A stretch of DNA of 13,285 nt from Solirubrobacterales bacterium (GCA_003151895.1 PLYX01000039.1:1-13285), one strand, 5' to 3'; numbered from the stretch's first letter, positions 1 through 7,272 are shown. A program made the numbers and translations. The notes: generated from the sequence alone by a model not told the origin.

Positions 1-1115
1 GGCAGCGGGTTGAACTTCAGCCGCAGCCCGTGCTTGCGCAGCTCCTGGCCGGGCTGGATGAACGTGCGCGCCACATAGCGGTTCTTGACGAAGCCGTCGT
101 CCTGCGGCAGCCCGCTCGCGCGCGCATACCCACGGGCCGCCGGATTGCCCGAGTCGGGCACGGGGATCACGAGGTCGGCGTCGGCCGGCGCCTCGCGCGC
201 AAGGATCTCGCCCATGCGCCCGCGCGCCACCTGCAAGACCTGGCCGTTCATGCGCGAGTCGGGCCGCGCGAAGTAGATGTACTCGAACACGCAGAACGCC
301 TTGCGCGCGTCCGGCAGCACGCGACGGCTCTCCAGGCCCCGCTCGCCGAGCGTCACGATCTCGCCCGGCTCCACGTCGCGCAGCAGCGTCGCCCCGATGA
401 TGTCGAACGCGCACGACTCCGACGCCACGCAATAGCGCGCCGGGCCGCCATCGGCCCCCGCGATCACGCCAATCGAAAGCGGGCGCAGGCCGTGGGGATC
501 GCGGAACGCCACCACGCGATCCTTGGTCATCACGACGATCGAGAACGCCCCGTTCAGGCGCGGCAGCACGTCGGCGATCGCGTCCTCGATCCGCTCCGCC
601 GGATGGGTGGCGAGCAGCGCCGCCACGATCTCCGAGTCCGACGTCGAGCTGAACGTGACGCCGCGCTCTGACAGCTCGTCGTGCAGCTCGACCGCGTTGA
701 TGAGGTTGCCGTTGTGGGCGAGCGCCAGCTCGCGGCTCGACCCGTTGGTGCCCTCTGAGCGCTGCACCGGCTGCGAGTTCTCCCACGCGTTCGAGCCGGT
801 CGTCGAGTAGCGCACGTGCCCGATCGCCAGCTCCCCCTGGAGCGTGCGCAGGTCGTTCTCGCTGAACACCTGGCTCACGAGCCCCAGCTCGCGGCGCGTC
901 ATGATGTTCCCGCCCCTGTCCGCCGCCGCGATCCCCGCCGACTCCTGCCCGCGGTGCTGCAACGCGTACAGCGCGAAGTACGACAGCCGCGACACCTCGT
1001 GCCCCGGCGCATATATGCCAAACACACCGCACTCGTCGCGCGGTCCGTCGCGGTCCTCCGGACGAGGGCTAGCCGCCCTTCCAACAGGCATTGCTCGCTT
1101 CACGGTAGCAGTCAC
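1..1115 (-). CDS. purF: Amidophosphoribosyltransferase PurF (3' end cut by window edge)
   Basis: PurF transfers glutamine amide nitrogen to PRPP, giving phosphoribosylamine, the first committed step of purine synthesis. About 371 codons are visible. After a 28-residue leader comes the mature N-terminus Cys29 (DECGVFGIY), the N-terminal nucleophile exposed by propeptide removal in this family. The glutamine-amidotransferase motifs LQHRGQESAGI, RYSTTG and AHNGNL follow, then CVFEYIYFARPDS and VIPVPDSGNPAARGYA of the phosphoribosyltransferase half. The Cys before VFEYIYF sits where Bacillus-type PurF has an Fe-S ligand; the remaining ligands and the PRPP loop lie outside the window. I chose the GTG at 1115-1113 because it overlaps the purL stop (GTGA) and has GGAG eight bases upstream. 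An in-frame ATG at 1091 is the alternative. It is the last visible gene of the minus-strand operon. Confidence 0.96.
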   Translation of the reverse strand, partial: MTATVKRAMPVGRAASPRPEDRDGPRDECGVFGIYAPGHEVSRLSYFALYALQHRGQESAGIAAADRGGNIMTRRELGLVSQVFSENDLRTLQGELAIGHVRYSTTGSNAWENSQPVQRSEGTNGSSRELALAHNGNLINAVELHDELSERGVTFSSTSDSEIVAALLATHPAERIEDAIADVLPRLNGAFSIVVMTKDRVVAFRDPHGLRPLSIGVIAGADGGPARYCVASESCAFDIIGATLLRDVEPGEIVTLGERGLESRRVLPDARKAFCVFEYIYFARPDSRMNGQVLQVARGRMGEILAREAPADADLVIPVPDSGNPAARGYARASGLPQDDGFVKNRYVARTFIQPGQELRKHGLRLKFNPL

Positions 1116-3571
1116 GCGAACAGCTCCGCGAGGGCAGCGTGCGCTTCACCGAGCTCAGACAGCGTCATATCTATCTGACTGCCTATGCGCAACGACTGAC
1201 CTTCTACGGCGCCGATCAGCCTGACTGCCGTCTGCCCGGAGAAGACCTCCAGCGCCTGCCTGTCACCGCTGACGACGAAGCCACCCGAGCACTCACCGAA
1301 CAGATACTCGACATCGTCATCAAGCTCGACGAGCGCCCCGAGGTTGCCGGCCAAGCAGCACTCGGCCAGGGCCACCGCCAGGCCGCCCTCGGCGATGTCG
1401 TGGGCGCTGGTCACCGAGCCGGCCCTCACGGCGTCGCGGACTGCCGCCTGGGCGGCCGCCACCGCCTGCACATCGATGGGGGGCAGTCCGTCGGGGAGCT
1501 CCCATCCCCACAGCTTCGCCAGCTCGCTCGCCTCAAGCGACGGCTCGAAGGGGCCGACGACCGCCACCGCGTCGCCGGCGCGCGCGAACCCGAGACGACC
1601 CGCGCGACGCGCGTCTGGAAGCTCGCCCACCATGCCGATCACCGGCGTCGGGTAAATCGGGCCGGCGCTCGCCCGGGTGGGTGGGCTCTCGTTATAGAGC
1701 GACACGTTGCCACCCACGATCGGCGCGTTCAGCGCCCGGCACGCGTCGCCGAGGCCGCGCACCGCCTCGGTGAGCTGCCACGCGATGTGCCCCTTCTCGG
1801 GATTGCCGAAGTTGAGGTTGTTGGTGGTCCCGAGCGGCTTCGCGCCCACGCACGCGAGGTTCGACGCGCACTCCAGCACCGCTCCCACCGTGCCCGTGTA
1901 GGGGTCGGCCGCCACTCTTCGGCCGTTGCAGTCGATCGACACGGCTATCGCCGGGACGGGGCCGTTTGGATCGCGGGACCCGCCCGCCCCCCGCGATGGG
2001 GGGTTCAGCTCGCTCGGTGAAAACGCCGGGACGCCCGCCTCGCCGAGCGGCCTGATCGCGAGCACGGCCGCGTCCGCCTGCCCGGGGCGCCTCACCGTGC
2101 GCGACTGCACGATCGCGTCGTACTGCTCGAACAGCGGCCCGCGCGAGGCGATGTTCGGTGAGGAGAGCAGCGCGAGCAACAGCTCACCTCCCGTCCAACC
2201 GCGCGCGGCGGTCGCGTCGCGCGCGCCCACCGCGTCCCCTCTCGGGGGGTTTTGGGGGAGGAGCGCCTTCGGCGCCGGGTATGGCTTTCTGGTCGGCTTA
2301 ACCGGCTCAAGGTCATAGAGCGGACAGTCATCGACGAGCGCCCTCACCGGCATGTCCCCGACCAGCTCGCCGCCGCGGAACACGCGCATGCGGCCCGTGT
2401 CGGTGACCGTCCCAATCGCCGCGCCCCCCACCTCCCACTTCTCGCACAACTCGAGCACCGCCGCCACGTTCGCCGGCTCCACCACGCACAGCATCCGCTC
2501 CTGGGACTCGCTCACCATGATCTCGAACGGCTCCATGTCCGCCTCGCGCAGCGGCACGTTCGCCACGTCGACGTCGATCCCCACCTCGCCCTTCGACGCC
2601 ATCTCCGACGCCGAGGAGGTCAGCCCCGCAGCGCCGAGGTCTTGAAGCGCCACGAGCAACCCGCGCCCAAGCAGCTCCAAGGAGCACTCCATCAGCTTCT
2701 TCTCCTCGAACGGATCCCCCACCTGGACGGTCGACCGCCTGTTGTGGCCTTTCGGCCCCTTCCCACTCGAATCCCCCCCGAGGGGGGGATTCTGATCAGG
2801 AGAATGAGAGAGATCCAACTCAGCAGACGCCAGCACCGAGGCGCCGCCGATGCCGTCGCGGCCCGTGGAGGCTCCGAACAGCACCACCGTGTTGCCGATT
2901 CCCACCGCCGCGCTCGTCACGAGCTGCGCGCGCTCCGCTATCCCGAGCGCCATCGCGTTCACGAGGCAGTTCTGCTCGTACGGCCCCTCGAAGTACACCT
3001 CCCCGCCGATCGTCGGCACGCCGATCGAGTTGCCGTAGTGGCCGATGCCGGCCACGGCGCGATCGAGCAGGTAGCGCGAGCGGGCACCCTCCCCTTCCCC
3101 TTTCTCCCCCTTTCTCCCCCCCGGGGGGAAAGGTTGGGATTTGAGATGAGGCTCGCCGAAGCGCAGCGAGTCCAGCACCGCGATCGGTCGGGCCCCGATA
3201 GCAAAGATGTCTCTGAGGATGCCCCCCACGCCGGTGGCCGCCCCCTGGAACGGCTCGACCGCGCTGGGGTGGTTGTGCGACTCCACCTTGAACGCGCACA
3301 CCAGCCCGTCGCCGATGTCCACCGCGCCCGCGTTCTCACCCGGGCCCATCACCACCTTGGGGCCTTCGGTGGGCAGCGTCCGCAACAGCTTCTTCGAGTG
3401 CTTGTACGCGCAGTGCTCGCTCCACAGCAACGAGTACATCGCGAGCTCCAATTGATTAGGCGCCCGCCCACCCGGCCCCCCCTGCTTCTCGCAGATCAAG
3501 TCATACTCGGCCCGCGTGAGCCCGAGCGCGAGCGCGTCCTCGACCGTCGGCAGGGTGGCGCTGTCAGTCAC
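1112..3571 (-). CDS. purL: Phosphoribosylformylglycinamidine synthase large subunit PurL, with four extra loops
   Basis: PurL is the synthetase subunit that, with PurQ and PurS, converts FGAR to FGAM using ATP and glutamine-derived ammonia. The 819-residue product has the small-PurL architecture (usually about 740). Visible motifs are WSEHCAYKHSK (50-60), KVESHNHPSAVEPFQGAATG (from 95), the AHDIAEGGLAVALAE stretch (723-737), and SESQERML (354-361). Compared with Bacillus PurL as I recall it, there are four insertions of roughly 12-25 residues near 142-163, 253-278, 434-458 and 515-540. They are rich in Gly, Pro and charged residues, and each coincides with a G/C palindrome in the DNA. The GTG start at 3571 lies 29 bases after the purQ stop and is chosen from family alignment. 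In-frame TTG (3580) and GTG (3586) are possible alternatives. Open reading upstream of these is antisense to nothing conserved and overlaps purQ and purS in the wrong frame. Confidence 0.95.
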   Translation of the reverse strand: MTDSATLPTVEDALALGLTRAEYDLICEKQGGPGGRAPNQLELAMYSLLWSEHCAYKHSKKLLRTLPTEGPKVVMGPGENAGAVDIGDGLVCAFKVESHNHPSAVEPFQGAATGVGGILRDIFAIGARPIAVLDSLRFGEPHLKSQPFPPGGRKGEKGEGEGARSRYLLDRAVAGIGHYGNSIGVPTIGGEVYFEGPYEQNCLVNAMALGIAERAQLVTSAAVGIGNTVVLFGASTGRDGIGGASVLASAELDLSHSPDQNPPLGGDSSGKGPKGHNRRSTVQVGDPFEEKKLMECSLELLGRGLLVALQDLGAAGLTSSASEMASKGEVGIDVDVANVPLREADMEPFEIMVSESQERMLCVVEPANVAAVLELCEKWEVGGAAIGTVTDTGRMRVFRGGELVGDMPVRALVDDCPLYDLEPVKPTRKPYPAPKALLPQNPPRGDAVGARDATAARGWTGGELLLALLSSPNIASRGPLFEQYDAIVQSRTVRRPGQADAAVLAIRPLGEAGVPAFSPSELNPPSRGAGGSRDPNGPVPAIAVSIDCNGRRVAADPYTGTVGAVLECASNLACVGAKPLGTTNNLNFGNPEKGHIAWQLTEAVRGLGDACRALNAPIVGGNVSLYNESPPTRASAGPIYPTPVIGMVGELPDARRAGRLGFARAGDAVAVVGPFEPSLEASELAKLWGWELPDGLPPIDVQAVAAAQAAVRDAVRAGSVTSAHDIAEGGLAVALAECCLAGNLGALVELDDDVEYLFGECSGGFVVSGDRQALEVFSGQTAVRLIGAVEGQSLRIGSQIDMTLSELGEAHAALAELFA
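1987..2003. repeat. G/C palindrome inside purL (insertion 4)
   Basis: Six C (1987-1992) and six G (1998-2003) flank a five-base loop. On the coding strand it reads AAC followed by six C, so it encodes the N-P-P start of an extra loop (residues about 523-540, LNPPSRG) absent from ordinary PurL. The same AAC/AAT plus C-run start occurs in the palindromes at 2236 and 2769, suggesting a common origin. Confidence 0.55.
2236..2258. repeat. G/C palindrome inside purL (insertion 3)
   Basis: CCCC at 2236-2239 pairs with the G run at 2244-2249 across a TCTC loop, and a second G run follows at 2254-2258. On the coding strand it begins AAAAC plus six C and encodes QNPPRGD, in a loop that lengthens the PurL linker near residues 434-458. 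It is less perfect than the other members. Confidence 0.45.
2769..2792. repeat. Perfect 11-base inverted repeat inside purL (insertion 2)
   Basis: GAATCCCCCCC (2769-2779) and GGGGGGGATTC (2782-2792) are exact reverse complements separated by only GA. The coding strand reads through in frame as QNPPLGGDSSG (residues 260-270), in a segment about 19 residues longer than expected just before the conserved TVQVGDPFEEK. The transcript would form a very stable hairpin in mid-gene. No U tract follows, so it is not an intrinsic terminator. Confidence 0.8.
3101..3133. repeat. Tandem decamer plus inverted arm inside purL (insertion 1)
   Basis: The decamer TTTCTCCCCC occurs twice back to back (3101-3110, 3111-3120). 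The second copy plus CC can pair with GGGGGGAAAGG at 3123-3133, with one unpaired T. It encodes the basic, Gly-rich loop FPPGGRKGEKGEGEGA (148-163) between the conserved SLRFGE and RAVAGIGHYGN segments of PurL. The seven-C run at 3116-3122 abuts six G. Confidence 0.65.
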
Positions 3572-3600
3572 GAGCGCCAACCCCACTGCGCGAGACCGTC

Positions 3601-4302
3601 TCAGACACGCGCGCCCTCGACCGCCAGGCGCATCGACGCGAAGATGCACAGCCCGTCGGTCGAGCCGGTCAGCTCGTCCACCGCATGCTCGGGGTGCGGC
3701 ATCAAGCCGAACACGTTGCCCCGCTCGTTGCGCACGCCCGCGATGTCGTTCAGGGAGCCGTTGAAGTTCTCTCCGAGCGCGTACCGCAGCACCACCTGGC
3801 CGTTCTGCTCCAGGGCCGCGAGCTGCTGCTCGTCCGCGTAGTAACGGCCCCACGAGTGCTTCGCCGGGATGCTCAGGATTGAGTGAGGTGGGTGGGCACT
3901 CAATCCTCCATCCGATCCACACGCGCACGTGAACGCCGTGTCGCCCCGCACCACGTCCAGGTCCACCTGCCTGAAGGTGAAGCGCAGGTTCGCATTCGGA
4001 AGCAGCGCCCCCGGCAGCAGCTTCGCCTCGCACAACACCTGGAAGCCGTTGCAGATCCCGAGCACCAGTCCGCCGTCGCGGGCGAACGCGATCACCGACT
4101 CCATCACCGGCGAGAACCTCGCGATCGCGCCGGCCCGCAGGTAGTCGCCGTAGGAGAACCCCCCCGGCACGATGATCGCGTCGGCGCCCTTCAGGTCGCG
4201 CTCGCCGTGCCACAGCAGCTCCGCGTCGCCCACCCTGCGCGCGGCCCGCAGCGCGTCCACCTCGTCGCATGAGCCGGGAAAGCGAACGACACCGAACTTC
4301 AC
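3601..4302 (-). CDS. purQ: Phosphoribosylformylglycinamidine synthase glutaminase subunit PurQ
   Basis: PurQ is the class-I glutamine amidotransferase that feeds ammonia to PurL in the FGAR-to-FGAM step. The 233-residue product shows VVRFPGSCDE at the N-terminus, the oxyanion region VPGGFSYGDYLRAG (45-58), nucleophile Cys84 in GICNGFQVL, and the His203/Glu205 pair in MPHPEHAVDEL. The GTG start at 4302-4300 overlaps the purS stop as GTGA, and family alignment supports it. Family length is about 220-230. Residues around 128-142 (CGSDGGLSAHPPHS) form an extra loop just before the conserved IPAKHSWGRYY region, and the DNA there is an 11-base inverted repeat. purL begins 29 bases downstream. Confidence 0.95.
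   Translation of the reverse strand: MKFGVVRFPGSCDEVDALRAARRVGDAELLWHGERDLKGADAIIVPGGFSYGDYLRAGAIARFSPVMESVIAFARDGGLVLGICNGFQVLCEAKLLPGALLPNANLRFTFRQVDLDVVRGDTAFTCACGSDGGLSAHPPHSILSIPAKHSWGRYYADEQQLAALEQNGQVVLRYALGENFNGSLNDIAGVRNERGNVFGLMPHPEHAVDELTGSTDGLCIFASMRLAVEGARV
3875..3907. repeat. 11-base inverted repeat inside purQ
   Basis: AGGATTGAGTG (3875-3885) and CACTCAATCCT (3897-3907) are exact reverse complements around an 11-base spacer of G and T with one A. The element is in frame and encodes the extra PurQ loop GGLSAHPPHSIL. Its sequence is unrelated to the G/C-run palindromes of purL, but it shares the same behaviour: a palindrome inserted in frame in a surface-loop position. Confidence 0.75.
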
Positions 4303-4589
4303 TGAATGTCCCGGTAGCGGATGCCGAGGCCCTGCCGAGTGCCACCGGCGTCGGCGTCCTGGGCGCCCTCCCGCAGGACGATCTCGTAGTCCTCCACGAG
4401 CGGGTTCGCGAGCAGCTTCTCGCACATCGGCTCCAGCTGGCTCGGGTCCTCGACGTCCAGCTCCACCAGCCGCCCCACGTGGACGTTCGCCACGCCCTCG
4501 AACCCGAGCGCCGGCAGCGCACGCTGCACGGCCTCGCCCTGCGGATCGAGGATGCCCGCCTTGGGGCGGATCAGCACACGCGCCCTCAC
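4299..4589 (-). CDS. purS: Phosphoribosylformylglycinamidine synthase subunit PurS
   Basis: PurS is the small structural subunit that bridges PurL and PurQ and helps channel ammonia. The 96-residue product begins MRARVLIRPKAGILDPQGEAVQRAL and contains VHVGRLVELDV and CEKLLANPLVEDYEI, all diagnostic of the family (usually 80-90 residues). The GTG at 4589-4587 is preferred. It overlaps the purC stop as GTGA, the same arrangement used at purQ and purF, and places the N-terminus where the family starts. An ATG at 4607 would add six residues and overlap purC by 22 bases. The short C-terminal tail after LREGAQDADAGG is weakly conserved. Confidence 0.93.
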   Translation of the reverse strand: MRARVLIRPKAGILDPQGEAVQRALPALGFEGVANVHVGRLVELDVEDPSQLEPMCEKLLANPLVEDYEIVLREGAQDADAGGTRQGLGIRYRDIQ

Positions 4590-5473
4590 GCGGTTCTGTC
4601 CAGCCATGCCTCGAACGGCTCGCCCGCGATCAGCTCGTACGCCTCGACGTAGCGCGCCCTCGTGCCCGCCACCACGTCATCGGGGATCGCCGGCGCGGGC
4701 GGTCTCTTGTCCCAGCCGCTGCCCGCCGCCCAGTCGCGCACGTACTGCTTGTCGAAGCTCGGCTGGCCCTTGCCCACCTCGTATCCGTCGGCCGGCCAGT
4801 AGCGCGAGGAGTCCGGCGTCAGCACCTCGTCGCCCACGACCAGCTCGCCGTCCTCGTCGAGGCCCAGCTCGAACTTCGTGTCGGCCAGGATCACGCCCCG
4901 CTCGCGCGCATGGGAGGCCGCGTAGGAGTACAGGTCGATCGAGATGTCCCTGACGCGTTCCATCAGCCCCCTGTCCCCCACCAGCTCGGCCGCGCGCTCG
5001 AAGTCGATCGCCTCGTCGTGGCCCACCTCCGCCTTCGTGCTCGGCGTGAAGATCGGCTCGGGCAATTGCTCGGACTCGCGCAAGCCCGCCGGCAGCTCGA
5101 TCCCCGACACCCTGCCGGTCGCCTGGTAGTCCTTCCAGCCCGACCCGGTGATGTACCCGCGCACCACGCACTCCACCGGCAGCATCTTCAGCTTGCGCAC
5201 CACCAGCGCCCTCCCGCGCGCCTCCGCGGGAACGCCGTCGGTGGCGGAGATCATGTGGTTGGCGACGATCTGCCTCGTCCGCTCGAACCAGAACGCGGAC
5301 AGGCCGGTCAGCACCTTGCCCTTGTCGGGAATCGGCGTCGGATGAACCGCGTCGTAGGTGGAGATCCTGTCGCTCGCCACCATCAGCAGGCGCTCATCCT
5401 CCGGGCCGTTCAGGCGATACATCTCGCGCACCTTCCCGCTGGCGATGAGGGGCAGGTCGGCGAGGGCGGTCAC
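4586..5473 (-). CDS. purC: Phosphoribosylaminoimidazole-succinocarboxamide (SAICAR) synthase PurC
   Basis: PurC joins CAIR and aspartate with ATP hydrolysis to form SAICAR. The 295-residue product matches the longer, yeast/actinobacterial-type SAICAR synthases. It begins with the nucleotide-binding IASGKVREMY (10-19), then VASDRISTYDAV, and shows both family signatures: LPVECVVRGYITGSGWKDY (98-116) and LADTKFELG (196-204). SSRYWPADGY is also typical. The GTG at 5473 is the only start that fits the family N-terminus. It follows the purB stop by 35 bases and has no convincing Shine-Dalgarno sequence. Its stop overlaps purS. Confidence 0.96.
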   Translation of the reverse strand: MTALADLPLIASGKVREMYRLNGPEDERLLMVASDRISTYDAVHPTPIPDKGKVLTGLSAFWFERTRQIVANHMISATDGVPAEARGRALVVRKLKMLPVECVVRGYITGSGWKDYQATGRVSGIELPAGLRESEQLPEPIFTPSTKAEVGHDEAIDFERAAELVGDRGLMERVRDISIDLYSYAASHARERGVILADTKFELGLDEDGELVVGDEVLTPDSSRYWPADGYEVGKGQPSFDKQYVRDWAAGSGWDKRPPAPAIPDDVVAGTRARYVEAYELIAGEPFEAWLDRTA

Positions 5474-5508
5474 GTGGCGCGATGCTACCAACGGCGGGGG
5501 CGGCAGCC

Positions 5509-6825
5509 TCAGGCGATCTCGTCGAGGCGGGTGACGACCTCGGCTGCGTAGCGCGTGTAGTGGGCGTAGTCGAAGATCGCGTCGAGGTCGAGCCCGGCGG
5601 CGCGCTCGTCGGCGGCAAGCAGCTCGCGCAGTTGTGTGCCCTCGTCCCAGGCGCGCTGCGCCAGCTCCTGGGCGATCCGGTAGGCGTCGTTGCGCACCAT
5701 CGGAGCGCGGCCGCGCTCCGGGTCTCCCTCCACCAGCGCGAGCAGAACCCGCTGGGAGAACAGCGCGCCGTGGGTCAGCTCCAGGTTGGCAAGCATCCGC
5801 TCCTCGTTGACGACCAGACCCTGCACGAGCGCGGTGGCGACCTGCTGCATGTGGTCGATCAGGATCGTGGAGTCGGGCAGGACGATCCGCTCGACCGAGG
5901 AATGGGAGATGTCGCGCTCGTGCCACAGCGCCACGTTCTCCACAGCCGCCTGGGCGTTGCCGCGCAGCACGCGCGCCAGCCCCGAGAGCTGCTCGCTCTT
6001 GATCGGGTTGCGCTTGTGCGGCATCGCCGAGCTGCCCTTCTGGCCGGCCCTGAACGGCTCTTGGGCCTCGCGCACCTCCGTGCGCTGCAGGTGGCGGATC
6101 TCGGTCGCGAGCCGCTCCAGGCCGGCGCCTGCCAACGCGATCGCCTGCAGCAGCTCTGCGTGACGGTCACGCGCGACCACCTGGGTCGAGACGTCCTCGC
6201 GCGCCAGGCCGAGCCGGTCGAGCACGCGCCGCTCGAACTCGGGGCTCGTCGCCGCGTATGTGCCGACCGCGCCCGAGATCGCGCCGACCGCGACCTGCTC
6301 GAAGGCTCGTCTCAAGCGCAGCGCGTTGCGGTGCGCCTCGAACGCGAAGCCCGCGAGCTTCACGCCGAAGGTCGTCGGCTCGGCGTGGACGCCGTGCGTG
6401 CGTCCCACGCACAAGGTGTCCACGTGCTCACGCGCACGGTTGGCGAGCGCCCGTGTGAGCGCATGGGCACCCGGCACGATCGCCTCGCCCGCCGCGCGCA
6501 GTTGCAGCGCGAGCGCGGTGTCGAGCACGTCCGAGGAGGTCAGCCCGAAGTGGATCCAGCGCCCCGCCTCGCCGGCCGAGGCGGACAGCACGTCCACGAA
6601 CGCGGCCACGTCGTGGTCGGTGACGCGCTCGCGCTCGTTCACCGCCTCCACCGTGAACGTGGCCACGCGGATCGCCTCCAGCTCGGCCGGGGTCGGTCCC
6701 TCGCCGTCGCCCAGCAGGCCCGGCAGCTCCTCGCAGGCCGCCACCTCGACCCGCCGCCATGTCTCCATGCGTGCCTCGTCGGTCCACAGGGCGCCCAGCT
6801 CGGGGCGTGTGTAGCGCGCGATCAC
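5509..6825 (-). CDS. purB: Adenylosuccinate lyase PurB
   Basis: PurB is a fumarase-superfamily lyase that removes fumarate from SAICAR (giving AICAR) and from adenylosuccinate (giving AMP). The 438-residue product has normal length. Motifs include RWIHFGLTSSDVLDT (89-103), TLCVGRTHGVHAEP with His144, and the superfamily signature GSSAMPHKRNP (264-274) on the mobile catalytic loop. The family N-terminus (IARYTRPELGALW) fixes the start at the GTG at 6825. A GATAAT hexamer lies six bases upstream, which suggests a leaderless transcript. It is the first gene of the minus-strand purine operon. Confidence 0.96.
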   Translation of the reverse strand: MIARYTRPELGALWTDEARMETWRRVEVAACEELPGLLGDGEGPTPAELEAIRVATFTVEAVNERERVTDHDVAAFVDVLSASAGEAGRWIHFGLTSSDVLDTALALQLRAAGEAIVPGAHALTRALANRAREHVDTLCVGRTHGVHAEPTTFGVKLAGFAFEAHRNALRLRRAFEQVAVGAISGAVGTYAATSPEFERRVLDRLGLAREDVSTQVVARDRHAELLQAIALAGAGLERLATEIRHLQRTEVREAQEPFRAGQKGSSAMPHKRNPIKSEQLSGLARVLRGNAQAAVENVALWHERDISHSSVERIVLPDSTILIDHMQQVATALVQGLVVNEERMLANLELTHGALFSQRVLLALVEGDPERGRAPMVRNDAYRIAQELAQRAWDEGTQLRELLAADERAAGLDLDAIFDYAHYTRYAAEVVTRLDEIA

Positions 6826-6831
6826 GCTGGG

Positions 6832-6837
6832 ATTATC
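6832..6837 (-). promoter_or_regulatory. Putative -10 of a leaderless purB promoter
   Basis: On the minus strand GATAAT is followed by six bases and the purB GTG. This spacing would put the transcription start at or next to the start codon, a common actinobacterial leaderless arrangement. I see no convincing -35, so the call rests on the hexamer and its spacing. Confidence 0.45.
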
Positions 6838-6950
6838 CTCGCCGGGTGGGACGGGACGCGGCGCGCTGCGCGTTTGCTCCGTCGTCCACCGCTTGAACAG
6901 TGCCGTCGCCGCCACGCCTGCCGCCCGCCGATCCTGTACAACGAAGAGAG

Positions 6951-6970
6951 CGCGCCGTTCGGCGCGAACG
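6951..6970 (+). other. Two mutually exclusive leader hairpins before the GYD gene
   Basis: CGCGCC (6951-6956) pairs with GGCGCG (6961-6966) around GTTC. Alternatively CGTTC (6956-6960) pairs with GAACG (6966-6970). The two stems share bases and cannot coexist. They end 11 bases before the GGAGGAG ribosome-binding site, with a weak TACAAC -10-like hexamer at 6937-6942. The rest of the 165-base divergent gap shows no recognised operator or riboswitch. Confidence 0.35.
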
Positions 6971-6990
6971 CAGCGAGGAACGGAGGAGCC

Positions 6991-7272
6991 ATGTCCACGT
7001 ACATCATGCTCTCGACGTTGACGCCGGAGGGCGTGCAGACGGTCAAGAACAACCCGGAGCGCATCCGCGAGGTGAACAAGGAGGTCGAGCAGCTCGGCGC
7101 CACCGTCAAGGCGCAATGGGCGACGCTCGGCGCGTTCGACTTCATCTCGGTGGTGGAGGCCCCCGACGAGAAGACGATGGCGCGCGTGTCGCTGGAGCTC
7201 GGCTCGCGCGGGACCGGGCGCTACGAGACGCTGTCGGCCATTCCCGTGGATGAGTTCATCGCGTCCCTGTGA
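6991..7272 (+). CDS. GYD-domain protein (small, unknown function)
   Basis: This 93-residue protein starts MSTYIMLSTLTPEGVQTVKNNPERI and contains ATVKAQWATLGAFDFISVVEAPDE and SRGTGRYETLSAIPVDEF. This matches the GYD family, small ferredoxin-like dimeric proteins without an established biochemical role. The ATG at 6991 is fixed by an excellent Shine-Dalgarno sequence, GGAGGAG, at 6982-6988; it is one of the two strongest ribosome-binding sites in the window. It leads the plus-strand operon, with purD starting 28 bases after its stop, and it is divergent from purB. The position suggests co-regulation with purine synthesis, but no function can be read from the sequence. Confidence 0.88.
   Translation: MSTYIMLSTLTPEGVQTVKNNPERIREVNKEVEQLGATVKAQWATLGAFDFISVVEAPDEKTMARVSLELGSRGTGRYETLSAIPVDEFIASL

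Noticed and set aside
899..1084. A 61-codon minus-strand frame at the start of purF.
   Set aside because: It is out of frame with the conserved Cys-Gly-Val-Phe-Gly start and glutaminase motifs of PurF.
2769..2792. The strong purL hairpin as an intrinsic terminator.
   Set aside because: It lies mid-gene, is translated in frame, and no T tract follows in the direction of transcription.
2252..3841. A 529-codon plus-strand frame opposite purL and purQ.
   Set aside because: It is a compositional shadow rich in Arg, His and Leu, with conserved genes on the opposite strand.
3572..4522. An upstream extension of the purL frame to an ATG at 4522, giving a protein of over 1100 residues.
   Set aside because: The added part overlaps purQ and purS in another frame and has no PurL similarity; the conserved N-terminus begins near 3571.
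5482..6990. A long plus-strand open frame antisense to purB that runs into the GYD gene.
   Set aside because: The antisense part is an Arg/His/Ala-rich shadow typical of GC-rich DNA, and the GYD gene has its own ATG with a strong ribosome-binding site.
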